A stretch of 64,000 nt of DNA from Lysobacter sp. Root494 (GTDB taxonomy: Bacteria > Pseudomonadota > Gammaproteobacteria > Xanthomonadales > Xanthomonadaceae): assembly GCF_001427225.1 (NCBI RefSeq), contig NZ_LMFH01000005.1, positions 857,325 to 921,324 of the forward strand, read 5' to 3'. Below the pieces are notes generated by a model that was given only the letters and a program-made list of their open reading frames with translations, did not search any database and was not told the origin of the DNA. A program made the position numbers and the translations under genes. Below, in pieces: positions 49,748-60,932 of the stretch; positions within the stretch are counted from its first letter, which is position 1; each line of letters begins with the position of its first letter.

Positions 49748-50509
49748 ATGAGACTGCAGGGCAAGCGCGCGCTGGTCACCGCCGCCGCACAAGGCATTGG
49801 CCGCGCCACGGCGCTGGCGTTCGCGCGTGAAGGCGCGCAGGTGCTTGCGGCGGACATCAATGAAGCCGGGCTCGCGAACCTGCAAGCCGAAGGCGGCCCG
49901 CGGATCCAGACCCTGCACCTGGACGTCACCAATGCCGAAGCAATGGCCTCCCTCGGCACTCATGGCGGCACTGACGGCTTCAGCACTCTCTTCAACTGTG
50001 CCGGCGTCGTGCACGCCGGCAGCGTGCTGGAGTGCGACGAACGCGACTGGGAATTCGCGCTGCAACTCAATGTGACCGCGATGTTCCGGATAGTCCGTGC
50101 GGTCCTGCCGGGCATGCTCGAACGCGGCGGCGGCTCCATCGTCAACATGTCGTCGGTCGCTTCGAGCCTGAAGGGCGTGCCGAACCGCTTCGCCTACAGC
50201 ACCACCAAGGCGGCCGTGATCGGCCTCACCAAATCGATCGCCGCCGATTTCGTCGGTGCGGGCATCCGCTGCAACGCGATCTGCCCGGGCACGGTCGAGT
50301 CCCCTTCCCTGCAGCAGCGCATCGCCGAACAGGCGCGCGCGCAGAACTCGACGACCGACCAGGTGCACGCCGCATTCGTGGCGCGCCAGCCGATGGGCCG
50401 CCTGGGCCGTCCGGAAGAGATCGCCGCGCTCGCCGTCTATCTCGCGAGCGACGAGTCCGCCTTCACCACCGGCACCTGCCAGGTGATCGATGGCGGCTGG
50501 AGCACCTGA
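49748..50509 (+). CDS. SDR dehydrogenase, probable 2-keto-3-deoxy-L-fuconate dehydrogenase
   Basis: The 253-residue short-chain dehydrogenase has TAAAQGIGRATALAFAREGAQVLAADIN (NAD fold; Asp after the second strand points to NAD), CAGVVHAGS, IVNMSSVASSLKGVPNRFAYSTTKAAVIGLTKSIAAD with the Ser-Tyr-Lys triad, and RCNAICPGTVESPSL. The N-terminus is like DHRS6/BDH2-type enzymes. In the X. campestris fucose pathway such an SDR oxidises 2-keto-3-deoxy-L-fuconate to the 2,4-diketo acid; its position next to the FAH-type hydrolase supports that. Confidence 0.83.
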   Translation: MRLQGKRALVTAAAQGIGRATALAFAREGAQVLAADINEAGLANLQAEGGPRIQTLHLDVTNAEAMASLGTHGGTDGFSTLFNCAGVVHAGSVLECDERDWEFALQLNVTAMFRIVRAVLPGMLERGGGSIVNMSSVASSLKGVPNRFAYSTTKAAVIGLTKSIAADFVGAGIRCNAICPGTVESPSLQQRIAEQARAQNSTTDQVHAAFVARQPMGRLGRPEEIAALAVYLASDESAFTTGTCQVIDGGWST

Positions 50510-50541
50510 GTCGACGCGATGAGCAAAGCAAAGGAAACCGC

Positions 50542-51384
50542 ATGAAGCTCTTACGTTTCGGCGAACGCGGAAGCGAACACCCCGGCATGCTCGACAGTCA
50601 CGGCCGAATCCGCGACCTGTCGGGCGTCATCGACGACATCGTGGGCGATACGCTCACGCCGGAAGGCCTCGCCCGCCTTCGCGCGCTCGATTCCGGGTCG
50701 CTGCCGCTCGTCGATGGCGATCCGCGCATCGGCGCGTGCGTCGGCCGCGTCGGCAAATTCATCTGCATCGGTCTGAACTATTCCGACCACGCCGCCGAAA
50801 CCGGCGCGACCGTGCCCGCGGAGCCTGTCGTCTTCGGCAAGTGGACCAGCGCCATTTGCGGTCCGAACGACGATGTCGAAATTCCCCGCGATTCGCAGAA
50901 AACCGACTGGGAAATCGAACTCGGCGTCGTCATTGGCCGCGGCGGCCGCTACATCGAGGAAGCCGATGCGCTGGACCACGTCGCCGGTTACTGCGTCATC
51001 AACGATGTGTCCGAGCGCGCGTTCCAGCTCGAAGGCACGGGCACGTGGGACAAGGGTAAGGGTTGCGACACGTTCGGCCCGATCGGCCCGTGGCTGGTCA
51101 CCGCCGATGAAGTGCCCGACCCGCAGGCGTTGCGCCTGTGGCTCGAAGTCGATGGCCATCGCTACCAGGACGGCAGCACGTCGACGATGGTGTTCGGTGT
51201 GCGCTTCCTGGTCAGCTATCTCAGCCGCTTCATGAGCCTGCAACCGGGCGACGTGATTTCCACCGGCACGCCGCCGGGCGTGGGACTGGGACAGAAGCCG
51301 CCCGTGTATCTGCAGGCAGGCCAGACGATGCGACTCGGCATCGAAGGCCTGGGCGAACAAGTTCAAAGGACGGTGCAGGCATGA
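50542..51384 (+). CDS. fumarylacetoacetase-family hydrolase, probable 2,4-diketo-3-deoxy-L-fuconate hydrolase
   Basis: The 280-residue protein has the FAH fold: KFICIGLNYSDHAAETGA, PVVFGKWTSAICGPND, DWEIELGVVIGRGGRYI (metal-binding Glu residues), YCVINDVSERAFQ and DVISTGTPPGVGLG. In the oxidative fucose route this enzyme splits 2,4-diketo-3-deoxy-L-fuconate to pyruvate and L-lactate. The lldD gene at the operon's end handles the lactate. Its stop overlaps the fucD start (ATGA). Confidence 0.86.
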   Translation: MKLLRFGERGSEHPGMLDSHGRIRDLSGVIDDIVGDTLTPEGLARLRALDSGSLPLVDGDPRIGACVGRVGKFICIGLNYSDHAAETGATVPAEPVVFGKWTSAICGPNDDVEIPRDSQKTDWEIELGVVIGRGGRYIEEADALDHVAGYCVINDVSERAFQLEGTGTWDKGKGCDTFGPIGPWLVTADEVPDPQALRLWLEVDGHRYQDGSTSTMVFGVRFLVSYLSRFMSLQPGDVISTGTPPGVGLGQKPPVYLQAGQTMRLGIEGLGEQVQRTVQA

Positions 51385-52721
51385 GCACCGCGCCGGATCG
51401 CAACGCCGTGCAACCCGATGCCTTGCAGGGCGTCAGCATCACGGACTTGCGCGTCTACGACCTGCGCTTCCCCACGTCGCAACATCTCGACGGCTCCGAT
51501 GCGATGAACCCGGACCCGGATTACTCCGCGGCGTACGTCGTACTCGAAACGAATCGGGGCGGGCTCGAAGGCCATGGCCTGACCTTCACCATCGGACGCG
51601 GCAACGAGATCTGCTGCGCGGCGATCGAAGCGATGCGCCACCTGCTGGTCGGGTGCGACCTTGGCACGATTGCCTCCGACATGGGCGCGTTCTGGCGCCG
51701 CATCACGTCCGACAGCCAGTTGCGCTGGATCGGTCCGGACAAGGGCGCGATCCATCTCGCGACCGGTGCCGTCGTCAATGCCGTGTGGGACCTGTGGGCG
51801 AAGGCCGTGGGCGAGCCCGTCTGGCGACTCGTCGCGGACATGTCGCCGGAAGAACTCGTCCGCTGCATCGACTTCCGCTACCTCACCGATGCGATCACGC
51901 CCGACGAAGCGCTCGCGTTGTTGCGCGAGCGCGCGACAGGCAAGGCCGAACGCATCGCCACGCTCGAACGCGAAGGCTACCCCTGCTACACCACTTCGGC
52001 CGGCTGGCTCGGTTATGGCGACGACAAGCTGCGCCGCCTGTGCCAGGAAGCGATCGATGCCGGCTTCAGCCACATCAAGCTGAAGGTCGGTCGCGATCTC
52101 GACGACGACATCCGCCGCCTGCGCATCGCGCGCGAAGTGATCGGGCCCGATCGCAAGCTGATGATCGACGCGAACCAGATCTGGGAAGTCGGCCAGGCTA
52201 TCGAGTGGGTGAACACGCTTGCTTTCGCGAAGCCGTGGTTCATCGAGGAGCCCACGAGCCCGGACGATATCGAAGGCCATCGGCGCATCCGCGAGGCGAT
52301 AGCACCGGTGCAGGTCGCCACCGGCGAGATGTGCCAGAACCGCATCATGTTCAAGCAGTTCATCACCCGTGGCGCGATCGACGTGGCGCAGATCGATGCG
52401 TGCCGCCTCGGCGGAGTGAACGAAATCCTCGCGGTGCTCCTGCTCGCCGCGAAATACAACGTGCCCGTGTGCCCGCATGCCGGCGGCGTCGGCCTGTGCG
52501 AATACGTGCAGCACCTGGCGATGATCGACTACGTCTGCATCGCCGGCACGCGCGAGGGGCGGGTGGTCGAGTACGTAGACCACCTGCATGAACACTTCAT
52601 CGATCCCTGCATCGTCCGCGATGCGGCCTACCTGCCCCCGGAAGCTCCGGGGTTTTCGATCACGATGCACCCCGAATCGATAGCGCGGCACCGGTTCCGG
52701 GATGGGAAGATTCCTGCATGA
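51381..52721 (+). CDS. fucD: L-fuconate dehydratase
   Basis: The 446-residue enolase-superfamily enzyme dehydrates L-fuconate to 2-keto-3-deoxy-L-fuconate. DLRFPTSQHLDGSDAMNPDPDYSAAYVVLETN and GHGLTFTIGRGNEI are typical. The catalytic bases are Lys235 in IKLKVGRD and His366 in CPHAGGVG; both are offset by exactly 15 from the Lys220 and His351 reported for the X. campestris enzyme, strong support for orthology. Metal ligands lie in MIDANQIW, FIEEPTSP and VATGEMCQN. Confidence 0.94.
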   Translation: MSTAPDRNAVQPDALQGVSITDLRVYDLRFPTSQHLDGSDAMNPDPDYSAAYVVLETNRGGLEGHGLTFTIGRGNEICCAAIEAMRHLLVGCDLGTIASDMGAFWRRITSDSQLRWIGPDKGAIHLATGAVVNAVWDLWAKAVGEPVWRLVADMSPEELVRCIDFRYLTDAITPDEALALLRERATGKAERIATLEREGYPCYTTSAGWLGYGDDKLRRLCQEAIDAGFSHIKLKVGRDLDDDIRRLRIAREVIGPDRKLMIDANQIWEVGQAIEWVNTLAFAKPWFIEEPTSPDDIEGHRRIREAIAPVQVATGEMCQNRIMFKQFITRGAIDVAQIDACRLGGVNEILAVLLLAAKYNVPVCPHAGGVGLCEYVQHLAMIDYVCIAGTREGRVVEYVDHLHEHFIDPCIVRDAAYLPPEAPGFSITMHPESIARHRFRDGKIPA

Positions 52722-52763
52722 AGCGCACCGCATTTCCGGCACGTCTGGCATGAAAATTCGCTC

Positions 52764-54412
<1,649 letters not shown>

Positions 54413-54461
54413 AGAGTCGCGCACTTCGGAACCCGCGCAAGCCGCTGATGAGCAAATAACC

Positions 54462-54803
54462 ATGCGCCACTGTCTTGCACTCGACCTGAAAGACGACCCC
54501 GCCCTCATCGAGGAATACGAGGCCCATCACCGCGCGGTCTGGCCAGAGGTGCTGCAGCACCTGCGCGCGCACGGCATCCGCGAACTTGAGATCTTCCGCC
54601 TCGGCACGCGCATGGTGATGGTGATGGACACGGACGATGCCGTCTTCGATCCAGCGCGCATGGCCGCCGCCGAACGCGACAACCCGCGCATCCGCGAATG
54701 GGAAGCGCTGATGTGGCGCTTCCAGTCGCCCACGCCGTTCACGCCGGAAGGCCGGAAGTGGACGCCGATGCAATCGGTCTTCCGCTTGGGCGACACCGCC
54801 TGA
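54462..54803 (+). CDS. L-fucose mutarotase (RhaM-like fold)
   Basis: The 113-residue protein has CLALDLKDDPALIEEYEAHHRAVWPEVLQHLRAHGIRELEIFRLGTRMVMVMDTDD and ends near MQSVFRL. This is the L-rhamnose mutarotase (DUF718) fold, which in fucose operons serves to interconvert fucose anomers before oxidation. An L-rhamnose role is unlikely because no rhamnose gene is nearby. Confidence 0.87.
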   Translation: MRHCLALDLKDDPALIEEYEAHHRAVWPEVLQHLRAHGIRELEIFRLGTRMVMVMDTDDAVFDPARMAAAERDNPRIREWEALMWRFQSPTPFTPEGRKWTPMQSVFRLGDTA

Positions 54804-54828
54804 CGAGCCGAATCACCGAGGAATCCGC

Positions 54829-56058
54829 ATGGCCCTGAACATCAGCAGCCCTACTGTAGTCACCGCGACGCAACCCGCGGGAAACATCCGCCTCGCCTAC
54901 ATCCTGGTGACGAGCCTGTTCTTCATGTGGGGCCTTTCGTACGGCCTGCTCGACGTGCTCAACAAGCATTTCCAGGAAACACTGAACATCACGCGCGCGC
55001 GTTCGGGCCTGCTGCAGATGGCGTACTTCGGCGCGTACTTCGTGATGGCGCTGCCTGCTTCGATGCTGATGAACCGCACGAGCTACAAGACCGGCATCCT
55101 GCTGGGACTGGCGCTGTTCGCCGCGGGCGCCCTGCTCTTCATCCCTGCAACATCGGCGGCGCAGTTCGAATTCTTTCTGTTCGCATTGTTCGTCATCGCC
55201 TGTGGGCTCGCCTGCCTGGAAACCGCCGCGAATCCGTACGTAACCTTCCTCGGTGCACCTGAAACCTCGGAACGCCGACTCAATCTGTCGCAGTCCTTCT
55301 TCGGTGTCGGCTCCTTCGTTGGCCCGCTCATCGGTGGCGCCTTGTTCTTCGGCGACAGCGCAACCAGCAGCGGTAGCGTGAAAGGCACTTACGTTGCCAT
55401 CGCGGGCGTCGTTGCACTGATCGCACTCCTGATTGCACGCACCCCCATGCCGCATATCCGCGAAGAAACGGTTACGGATGCGGGTGCGAATGCAAAGTCG
55501 CTGGGCAAGCAGCGCCACCTCCAGCTCGCCGTCGTCGCGCAGTTCTTCTATGTCGCCGCCCAGGTCGGCATCGGCGCCTTCTTCATCAACTATGTAACCG
55601 AGCATGCGCAGGGCACGACATCGCAGCAGGCCTCGTTCCTGCTGTCGGTGGCGATGGTGTGCTTCCTCGCTGGCCGCTTCCTCGGCACTGCGCTCATGAG
55701 CCGCATCGCACCGGCAACGCTGCTGTGCACGTATGCGGTCATCAATGTCGCGCTCTGCGTGATCGTGATGGCAGGCTGGGGCAAGGTGTCGGTTGCGGCG
55801 CTGGTGGCGACGTTCTTCTTCATGTCGATCCAGTTCCCGACCATTTTCGCGCTTGGAGTGAAGAACCTCGGCGTGCATACCAAGCGCGGTGCGTCCTTCA
55901 TCATCATGGCCATCGCCGGCGGCGCGTTGGTGACGCCGCTGATGGGGCTGGTAGCCGATCGCAGCAGCACTGCCATCTCCTTCCTCATCCCGGCCGCGTG
56001 CTTCGTCGTCGTCGCCTGGTACGGCCGGTATGGCTGGCGCGCCGACGCCCGCGGCTGA
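54829..56058 (+). CDS. fucP: L-fucose/H+ symporter FucP
   Basis: The 409-residue FHS-family protein begins LAYILVTSLFFMWGLSYGLLDVLNKHFQETLNITRARSGLLQMAYFGAYFVMALPASM, matching FucP. ANPYVTFLGAPETSERRLNLSQSFFGVGSFVGPLIGG and FPTIFALGVKNLGVHTKRGASFIIMAIAGGAL follow. Its place among fucose enzymes makes L-fucose the likely substrate. It is the third FHS transporter of the locus, each beside a different hydrolase or pathway. Confidence 0.91.
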   Translation: MALNISSPTVVTATQPAGNIRLAYILVTSLFFMWGLSYGLLDVLNKHFQETLNITRARSGLLQMAYFGAYFVMALPASMLMNRTSYKTGILLGLALFAAGALLFIPATSAAQFEFFLFALFVIACGLACLETAANPYVTFLGAPETSERRLNLSQSFFGVGSFVGPLIGGALFFGDSATSSGSVKGTYVAIAGVVALIALLIARTPMPHIREETVTDAGANAKSLGKQRHLQLAVVAQFFYVAAQVGIGAFFINYVTEHAQGTTSQQASFLLSVAMVCFLAGRFLGTALMSRIAPATLLCTYAVINVALCVIVMAGWGKVSVAALVATFFFMSIQFPTIFALGVKNLGVHTKRGASFIIMAIAGGALVTPLMGLVADRSSTAISFLIPAACFVVVAWYGRYGWRADARG

Positions 56059-56065
56059 TCCGGGC

Positions 56066-57208
56066 ATGCCAGCGATCACCAACATCGAAGACCTGCGCCA
56101 GCTCGCGATGCGTCGCGCTCCGCGCGCCATCTTCGACTACGTCGACCGCGGCTCGTACGACGAAACCACCATCCGCGCCAATCGCGCCGACCTGGATGCG
56201 CTGAAGCTGCGGCAGCGCGTGATGATCGACGTCGACAATCGTTCGTTGAAGACGACGATGCTGGGGCAGCCCGTCACGATGCCGGTCGCGCTCGCGCCGA
56301 CGGGGCTGACCGGCATCATGCATCCGAACGGAGAAATCCTCGCTGCGCACGCTGCGCAGGCGTTCGGCGTGCCGTTCACGCTGAGCACGATGTCGATCTG
56401 TTCGATCGAAGCCGTGCGCGCAGCGGTAATGGAACCGTTCTGGTTCCAGTTGTACGTGATGCGCGATCGCGGCTTCGCCGCATCGCTGATCGAGCGTGCG
56501 AAGGCCGCGCAATGTCCGGCACTGATGCTGACGGCCGATCTCCAGATCCAGGGCCAGCGTCATCGCGACGTCAAGAACGGACTCACGGTGCCGCCGAGGC
56601 TTACGCTCGGCAACCTGCTCGACATCGCGTGCAAACCACGATGGGCGTTCGGCATGCTGCGCACCCCGCACAAGGGCTTCGGCAACCTCACCGATGCGTT
56701 GCCCAAGGGCAGCGGCGGGCTGACCACGCTCTCGCAATGGATTGCCAGCCAGTTCGACCCCACGCTGAGCTGGAATGACGTGGCATGGGTGCGCTCGCTA
56801 TGGCCCGGCAAGCTCATCGTAAAGGGCATCCTCGACGCGGAAGATGCGCGCCTGGCCGTCGATGCGGGCGCCGATGCCGTTGTGGTTTCCAACCACGGCG
56901 GCCGCCAGCTCGATGGCGCGCCCTCTTCCATTGCCGCATTGCCTTATGTAGCCGACGCCATCGGCGATCGTTGCGAAGTGTGGCTCGACAGCGGCGTGCG
57001 CAGCGGCCAGGACGTGGTCAAGGCAATGGCGCTGGGTGCGCGCGCCACGATGATCGGCAAGGCTTTCCTGTATGGACTGGGCGCCATGGGTGGACGCGGC
57101 GTGACCGTTGCACTCGAGCTGATCCGCAAGGAGCTCGATGTCAGCATGGCGCTCACCGGAACGCGCGACGTGCACGACATCGGTCCCCATGTGCTCTGGC
57201 GCGGTTGA
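56066..57208 (+). CDS. lldD: L-lactate dehydrogenase, FMN-dependent (LldD family)
   Basis: The 380-residue alpha-hydroxy-acid oxidase family member has ITNIEDLRQLAMRRAPRAIFDYVDRGSYDETT, LAPTGLTGIMHPNGEI, FWFQLYVMRDRG, and VVVSNHGGRQLDGAPSS with the catalytic His near 277, followed by DSGVRSGQDVVKAMALGA. It oxidises L-lactate, released by the diketo-fuconate hydrolase, to pyruvate with electrons to the quinone pool. ATG 56066 (MPAITNIEDL) avoids overlap with fucP. It is the last gene of the operon. Confidence 0.93.
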   Translation: MPAITNIEDLRQLAMRRAPRAIFDYVDRGSYDETTIRANRADLDALKLRQRVMIDVDNRSLKTTMLGQPVTMPVALAPTGLTGIMHPNGEILAAHAAQAFGVPFTLSTMSICSIEAVRAAVMEPFWFQLYVMRDRGFAASLIERAKAAQCPALMLTADLQIQGQRHRDVKNGLTVPPRLTLGNLLDIACKPRWAFGMLRTPHKGFGNLTDALPKGSGGLTTLSQWIASQFDPTLSWNDVAWVRSLWPGKLIVKGILDAEDARLAVDAGADAVVVSNHGGRQLDGAPSSIAALPYVADAIGDRCEVWLDSGVRSGQDVVKAMALGARATMIGKAFLYGLGAMGGRGVTVALELIRKELDVSMALTGTRDVHDIGPHVLWRG

Positions 57209-57274
57209 ATGGGTTGCCGAGCGTTGGCCAGTCGTCGGTTGAGTACCGGACGCTATCAACGCGCCCTGGCCGGC

Positions 57275-58036
57275 CTACGGTCGCGTGCGGGAAAAAATCC
57301 GGATGACCGAATCAAGGTGCGCGCGCATCGCCTTGCGCGCGGCTGCCGGATTTCGTGCGCAGATCGCTTCCACGATGGCTTCGTGTTCGCGCTCGGAGCG
57401 GCGCGGCATGTCCTTGGTCGTGTAGAGGTTTTGCAGGCGCTGGAACAGCGTGCCGTACTTGTGTCCCAGCAGGTGCCGTATGAGCAGGCCATAGGCCGGG
57501 TTGCCGCTGGCATCGGCGATGCGCACGTGCAGCAGCCGGTCGCCCGGGTGCGTCGTGGAACCGTTGCGGTTGTCGTCGATGTTGTGCATGAGGGCTTCGC
57601 GGATGCCCGCGAGTTGCTCGTCGCTGGCGTTCTCCGCCGCCAGCGCGGCTGCTTCCGGTTCAACCAGGCGCCGTGCCTGCAGCAGCGAAAACGGCGGCAC
57701 TTCCGCGTCGAAGTCGGCCGGGCCGGCATCGAGTTCCGGGTCGAGTTCCCACGGCATTTCCAGGTCAGGCGGATTGGCGGAGGCAGCGACAGGAGGCTTG
57801 CCCACGACCATCACTCCGTCGCCGACGCGCACCTTCACCAATCCCACCACTTCAAGTGCGATCAGCGCTTCCCGCAGCGACGTGCGGCTGACGCCGAATT
57901 GCTGGGAAAGTTCACGCTCGGCCGGCAGGTAGCTGCCCGGCGGGTATTCGCCGCGCTCGATCAGGGTACGCAACTGGTCGGCGATCTGCTGGTACAGCCG
58001 GCGATTGTGGATGCTCTGGACGGGCATGGCTTCCAT
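57275..58036 (-). CDS. GntR-family regulator with FCD domain, probable fucose regulator
   Basis: The protein of about 253 residues has a winged helix (YQQIADQLRTLIERGEYPPGSYLPAERELSQQFGVSRTSLREALIALEVVGLVKVRVGDGVMV) and an all-helical FCD ligand domain (DRLLHVRIADASGNPAYGLLIRHLLGHKYG; EHEAIVEAICARNPAAARKAMRAHLDSV). The family binds TGGT-NNN-ACCA-type dyads, matching operators A-C. It faces the end of the fucose operon. Start is uncertain: ATG 58036, ATG 58027 or TTG 58060; none has a strong ribosome-binding site. Confidence 0.88.
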   Translation of the reverse strand: MEAMPVQSIHNRRLYQQIADQLRTLIERGEYPPGSYLPAERELSQQFGVSRTSLREALIALEVVGLVKVRVGDGVMVVGKPPVAASANPPDLEMPWELDPELDAGPADFDAEVPPFSLLQARRLVEPEAAALAAENASDEQLAGIREALMHNIDDNRNGSTTHPGDRLLHVRIADASGNPAYGLLIRHLLGHKYGTLFQRLQNLYTTKDMPRRSEREHEAIVEAICARNPAAARKAMRAHLDSVIRIFSRTRP

Positions 58037-58106
58037 GTGTGGCGCTGCCCCGGCACGCAATTGCCGCGGCTCATCCGCAGTATAGGGTCAGCTCGTTCCA
58101 GTGCGG

Positions 58107-58125
58107 CTGGACCGTTGGCCAATGG
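58107..58125. promoter_or_regulatory. weak GntR-type half site upstream of gntR
   Basis: TGGACCGTTGGCCAATGG shares GGCCAATGG with operator C but lacks the full TGGT-NNN-ACCA dyad. It lies about 70 bases before the gntR start and could mediate autoregulation. The rest of the 58037-58318 gap shows nothing definite. Confidence 0.3.
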
Positions 58126-58318
58126 CTGCTTGGAAGCCAGCGACAGGCCAGGTTCTGCAGGACGCCGCAGCCGATTACCGCACCGTTCGCCGCGCCCGCT
58201 TACAGCAGCCACAACAGCAATCCAGATCCTGGGCGTTGCTTCCACCCCACTTCGTATTTTTCCGGCTGTCGCACGAAGTGATCGCTACTGACCGCTACAC
58301 AATGCGAGGAACCAATTG

Positions 58319-60634
58319 ATGCAGCATGCAACACGATGGGCCGTGCTGGTGGCGGCGATGATCTTCGCGCCGCCGGCTCTTGCCACTGAAGGGACGGACC
58401 AGGCTCTCACCGACGACCTTCTTCCCGTGCCTTCATCGATACAGGCATTGCCGGGCAGGTACGTGCCTGCCTCGTCCATCGTCGTGACCATTTCCGACCC
58501 GGGCGATGCGGAACTGCGCGAACTGGCTTCGCAGGCTGCCGGCATCCTGCGCAGTGCGTGGGATGGCAAGGTTGCCGTGGCCATCGCTCCGGCTTCGCGT
58601 AAGGCGGCAGCGGTGCGCCTCGAACTGGTGAAGTCCCCCGATGCCAATCCGGAGTCGTATGTCCTGCAGATCGATGCAGGGGGCATCCGCTTGAGCGCTC
58701 CAACCACAGCCGGCCTGTTCTACGGATTGCAGACCTTGCGCCAGCTCGTTCCGCCGGGCAGCCGCGAGGCCGGCATTCCCGCGCTGCGCATCGATGACGC
58801 ACCGCGCTTCGGTTATCGCGGCCTGATGCTGGACGTCGCGCGGCACATGTATCCGCTGGACTTCATCAAGCGCCAGATCGACTTGATGGCGCGCTACAAG
58901 TTCAACACCCTGCACTGGCACCTGAGCGACGACCAGGGCTGGCGCCTGGAAATCAAGCGCTTTCCGAAGCTGACGTCGATCTCGGCCTGGCGCCGCGAAA
59001 CCATGGTGGACCGCCACTTCGATCCCTATGTCGGCGACGGCAAGCGTTATGGCGGCTTCTACACCCAGGCGCAGGCGCGCGAGATCGTCGAATACGCCCG
59101 GCAACGCCACATCACCGTCATTCCCGAGATCGACATGCCCGGCCACATGGTCGCCGCGCTGGCGGCGTATCCGGAACTGGGCTGCACGCCGGGCCCGTTC
59201 GAAGTGCGCACGACCTGGGGCGTCGCCGACGACATTCTCTGTCCAAGCGAGCAGACGTTCGAATTCGTCACCGGCGTCCTGACGGAAGTGATGGAAGTCT
59301 TTCCGTCGCGCTACATCCATCTTGGTGGTGACGAAGCGCCGACCATCCGCTGGGAACAGAGCGCGCTCGCGCAAGAGATCATCCGCCGCGAAAAGCTCAA
59401 GGACGAACACGCGCTGCAAGGCTGGTTCCTTCGCCGCGTGGAGCAATTCGTCAATGCAAAGGGGCGCCTAATCATCGGCTGGGACGAGATCCTCGACGGC
59501 ACGCCGTCGCGCACCGCGACGGTGATGTCGTGGCGCGGCATGTCCGGCGGCATCAAGGCCGCGCAGCTGGGCCACGACGTGGTGATGTCGCCCGTCGATC
59601 ATGCCTACCTCGATTACTGCGAAGGCAAGCCGCCGCGCGAACCGGACTGCATGGTCGGCTACCTGCCGCTGAAGCAGGTATACGCATTCGAACCGGTACC
59701 GCCCTCGCTGACACCCGGGCAGGCGCGGCACATCCTGGGCGGCCAGGGCAACCTGTGGACCGAATACCTCCCGCGCATCGAACAGGCCGAGGCCAAGCTG
59801 TGGCCACGCGCGCTCGCCATCGCCGACGTGCTGTGGTCGCCGCGCGCCGCGCGCGACTGGAACGGTTTCCAGCGGCGCATGGGTGCGCAGCTGCCTGCGC
59901 TGGATCGGCTGCACGTGGGCTATCGCATTCCGGACGTAGAGGGCCTCGAAGCCGACGTGTTGAGCCTGCAATCGAAGGCGACGTTGTCGCTGTCCACGCC
60001 CGTGACGGGCGCGACGATCCGTTACACGATTGACGGCAGCGAGCCGACCGCACAATCGCCGCGATACGCCGGCCCGGTCGAACTTGCGCTGGTTCCGGAC
60101 GGGACGCAGGTCAATGCCCGCGCGTTCCTCCCCGACGGCCGCGCGAACGTCGTAGCCAGTGCGAATTTCCGCCAGGCGACGCTGCATCCGGCGACAAGGC
60201 TCGACGCGCGCAAGCTGCAGCCCGGACTGCAACGCACCTATCACGAAGGCAGTGTGGCCGTGGTTGCCGAATTGGCGAAGCTGCCCGCCGTGGCCAGCGA
60301 CATCGCTTCAACCGTCGCGATCCCATCGCAGGCACGCGCCGAAGCGTTCGGACTGCGTTTCGCCGGGTACCTGCGCGTGCCGGCCGACGGCGTCTACCGC
60401 TTCGCTCTCAACAGCGACGACGGGGCCGTGCTGCGCATCGACGGCGAGATCGTCGTCGAGCGCGACGGGCCGCGTAGCCCGGGCGAGTCGTATGGCAGCA
60501 CGGCGCTCGCCGCCGGCCTGCACCGGATCGAACTCGACTATTTCCAGGGCGGAGGCGGCCGCGAGTTGAAGCTGAACTATTCGCACGAAAGCAAAGAGCC
60601 GGGCGAAGTCCCATCCGACAGGCTATGGCACTGA
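58319..60634 (+). CDS. GH20 beta-N-acetylhexosaminidase with C-terminal PA14-like domain (second)
   Basis: The 771-residue precursor has a signal peptide (ATRWAVLVAAMIFAPPALA). The barrel contains FGYRGLMLDVARHMYPLDFIKRQIDLMARYKFNTLHWHLSDDQGW, Asp338-Glu339 in IHLGGDEAP, and GWDEILDGTPS. A chitobiase C-terminal-like piece (IRYTIDGSEPTAQSPRY) is followed by a PA14-like domain at about 645-765 (LRFAGYLRVPADGVYRFALNSDDGAVLRIDGEIVVE), often carbohydrate-binding. GAGGA lies 9 bases before ATG 58319. It differs in its C-terminus from the other GH20, suggesting a different glycan target. Confidence 0.93.
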   Translation: MQHATRWAVLVAAMIFAPPALATEGTDQALTDDLLPVPSSIQALPGRYVPASSIVVTISDPGDAELRELASQAAGILRSAWDGKVAVAIAPASRKAAAVRLELVKSPDANPESYVLQIDAGGIRLSAPTTAGLFYGLQTLRQLVPPGSREAGIPALRIDDAPRFGYRGLMLDVARHMYPLDFIKRQIDLMARYKFNTLHWHLSDDQGWRLEIKRFPKLTSISAWRRETMVDRHFDPYVGDGKRYGGFYTQAQAREIVEYARQRHITVIPEIDMPGHMVAALAAYPELGCTPGPFEVRTTWGVADDILCPSEQTFEFVTGVLTEVMEVFPSRYIHLGGDEAPTIRWEQSALAQEIIRREKLKDEHALQGWFLRRVEQFVNAKGRLIIGWDEILDGTPSRTATVMSWRGMSGGIKAAQLGHDVVMSPVDHAYLDYCEGKPPREPDCMVGYLPLKQVYAFEPVPPSLTPGQARHILGGQGNLWTEYLPRIEQAEAKLWPRALAIADVLWSPRAARDWNGFQRRMGAQLPALDRLHVGYRIPDVEGLEADVLSLQSKATLSLSTPVTGATIRYTIDGSEPTAQSPRYAGPVELALVPDGTQVNARAFLPDGRANVVASANFRQATLHPATRLDARKLQPGLQRTYHEGSVAVVAELAKLPAVASDIASTVAIPSQARAEAFGLRFAGYLRVPADGVYRFALNSDDGAVLRIDGEIVVERDGPRSPGESYGSTALAAGLHRIELDYFQGGGGRELKLNYSHESKEPGEVPSDRLWH

Positions 60635-60651
60635 GAGAGCCAGTTCTCCGG

Positions 60652-60672
60652 ACGTGCTGCAGCGCAGCACGT
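60652..60672 (+). terminator. hairpin after GH20, possible terminator
   Basis: A perfect 9-base stem ACGTGCTGC/GCAGCACGT with a 3-base loop starts 18 bases after the stop codon. There is no T run, so it may only protect the 3' end. Confidence 0.4.
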
Positions 60673-60771
60673 CGTGCCTCGCACAAGCCATAACGCTGCG
60701 AACCTACACGCGCACTGCATCGCGCGCGATGGCCTCCGATGACGGGAACAGCCAAAAAGGCTTTGCAGACG

Positions 60772-60787
60772 CTTTTAGATCGATTTA
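60772..60787 (+). promoter_or_regulatory. LacI-type operator L3
   Basis: CTTTTAGATCGATTTA is the exact reverse complement of L2. It is 29 kb from lacI and 145 bases before the AGE-family gene, in an otherwise featureless 298-base gap. It ties the isomerase to the LacI regulon. Confidence 0.75.
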
Positions 60788-60932
60788 AATGGGCCACCAG
60801 GATCTGGCGACAGCCATCGCAAGTCGGCCCAGACCGCCGTTGCGGGTAGCCGCCCTCCCTGTCTTGATCGGCGGACGTCCGCCGTTGCACACGGGCTCGC
60901 CGCCACCGCGGCACATTGATCACAGGCCGACC

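Noticed and set aside
54462-54803. Mutarotase gene as evidence for rhamnose catabolism
   Set aside because: The fold is RhaM-like, but all neighbours are fucose-pathway genes and no rhamnose isomerase, kinase or aldolase is present.
54739-56130. 463-codon open frame antisense to fucP
   Set aside because: Highly charged shadow composition; fucP is clear on the plus strand.
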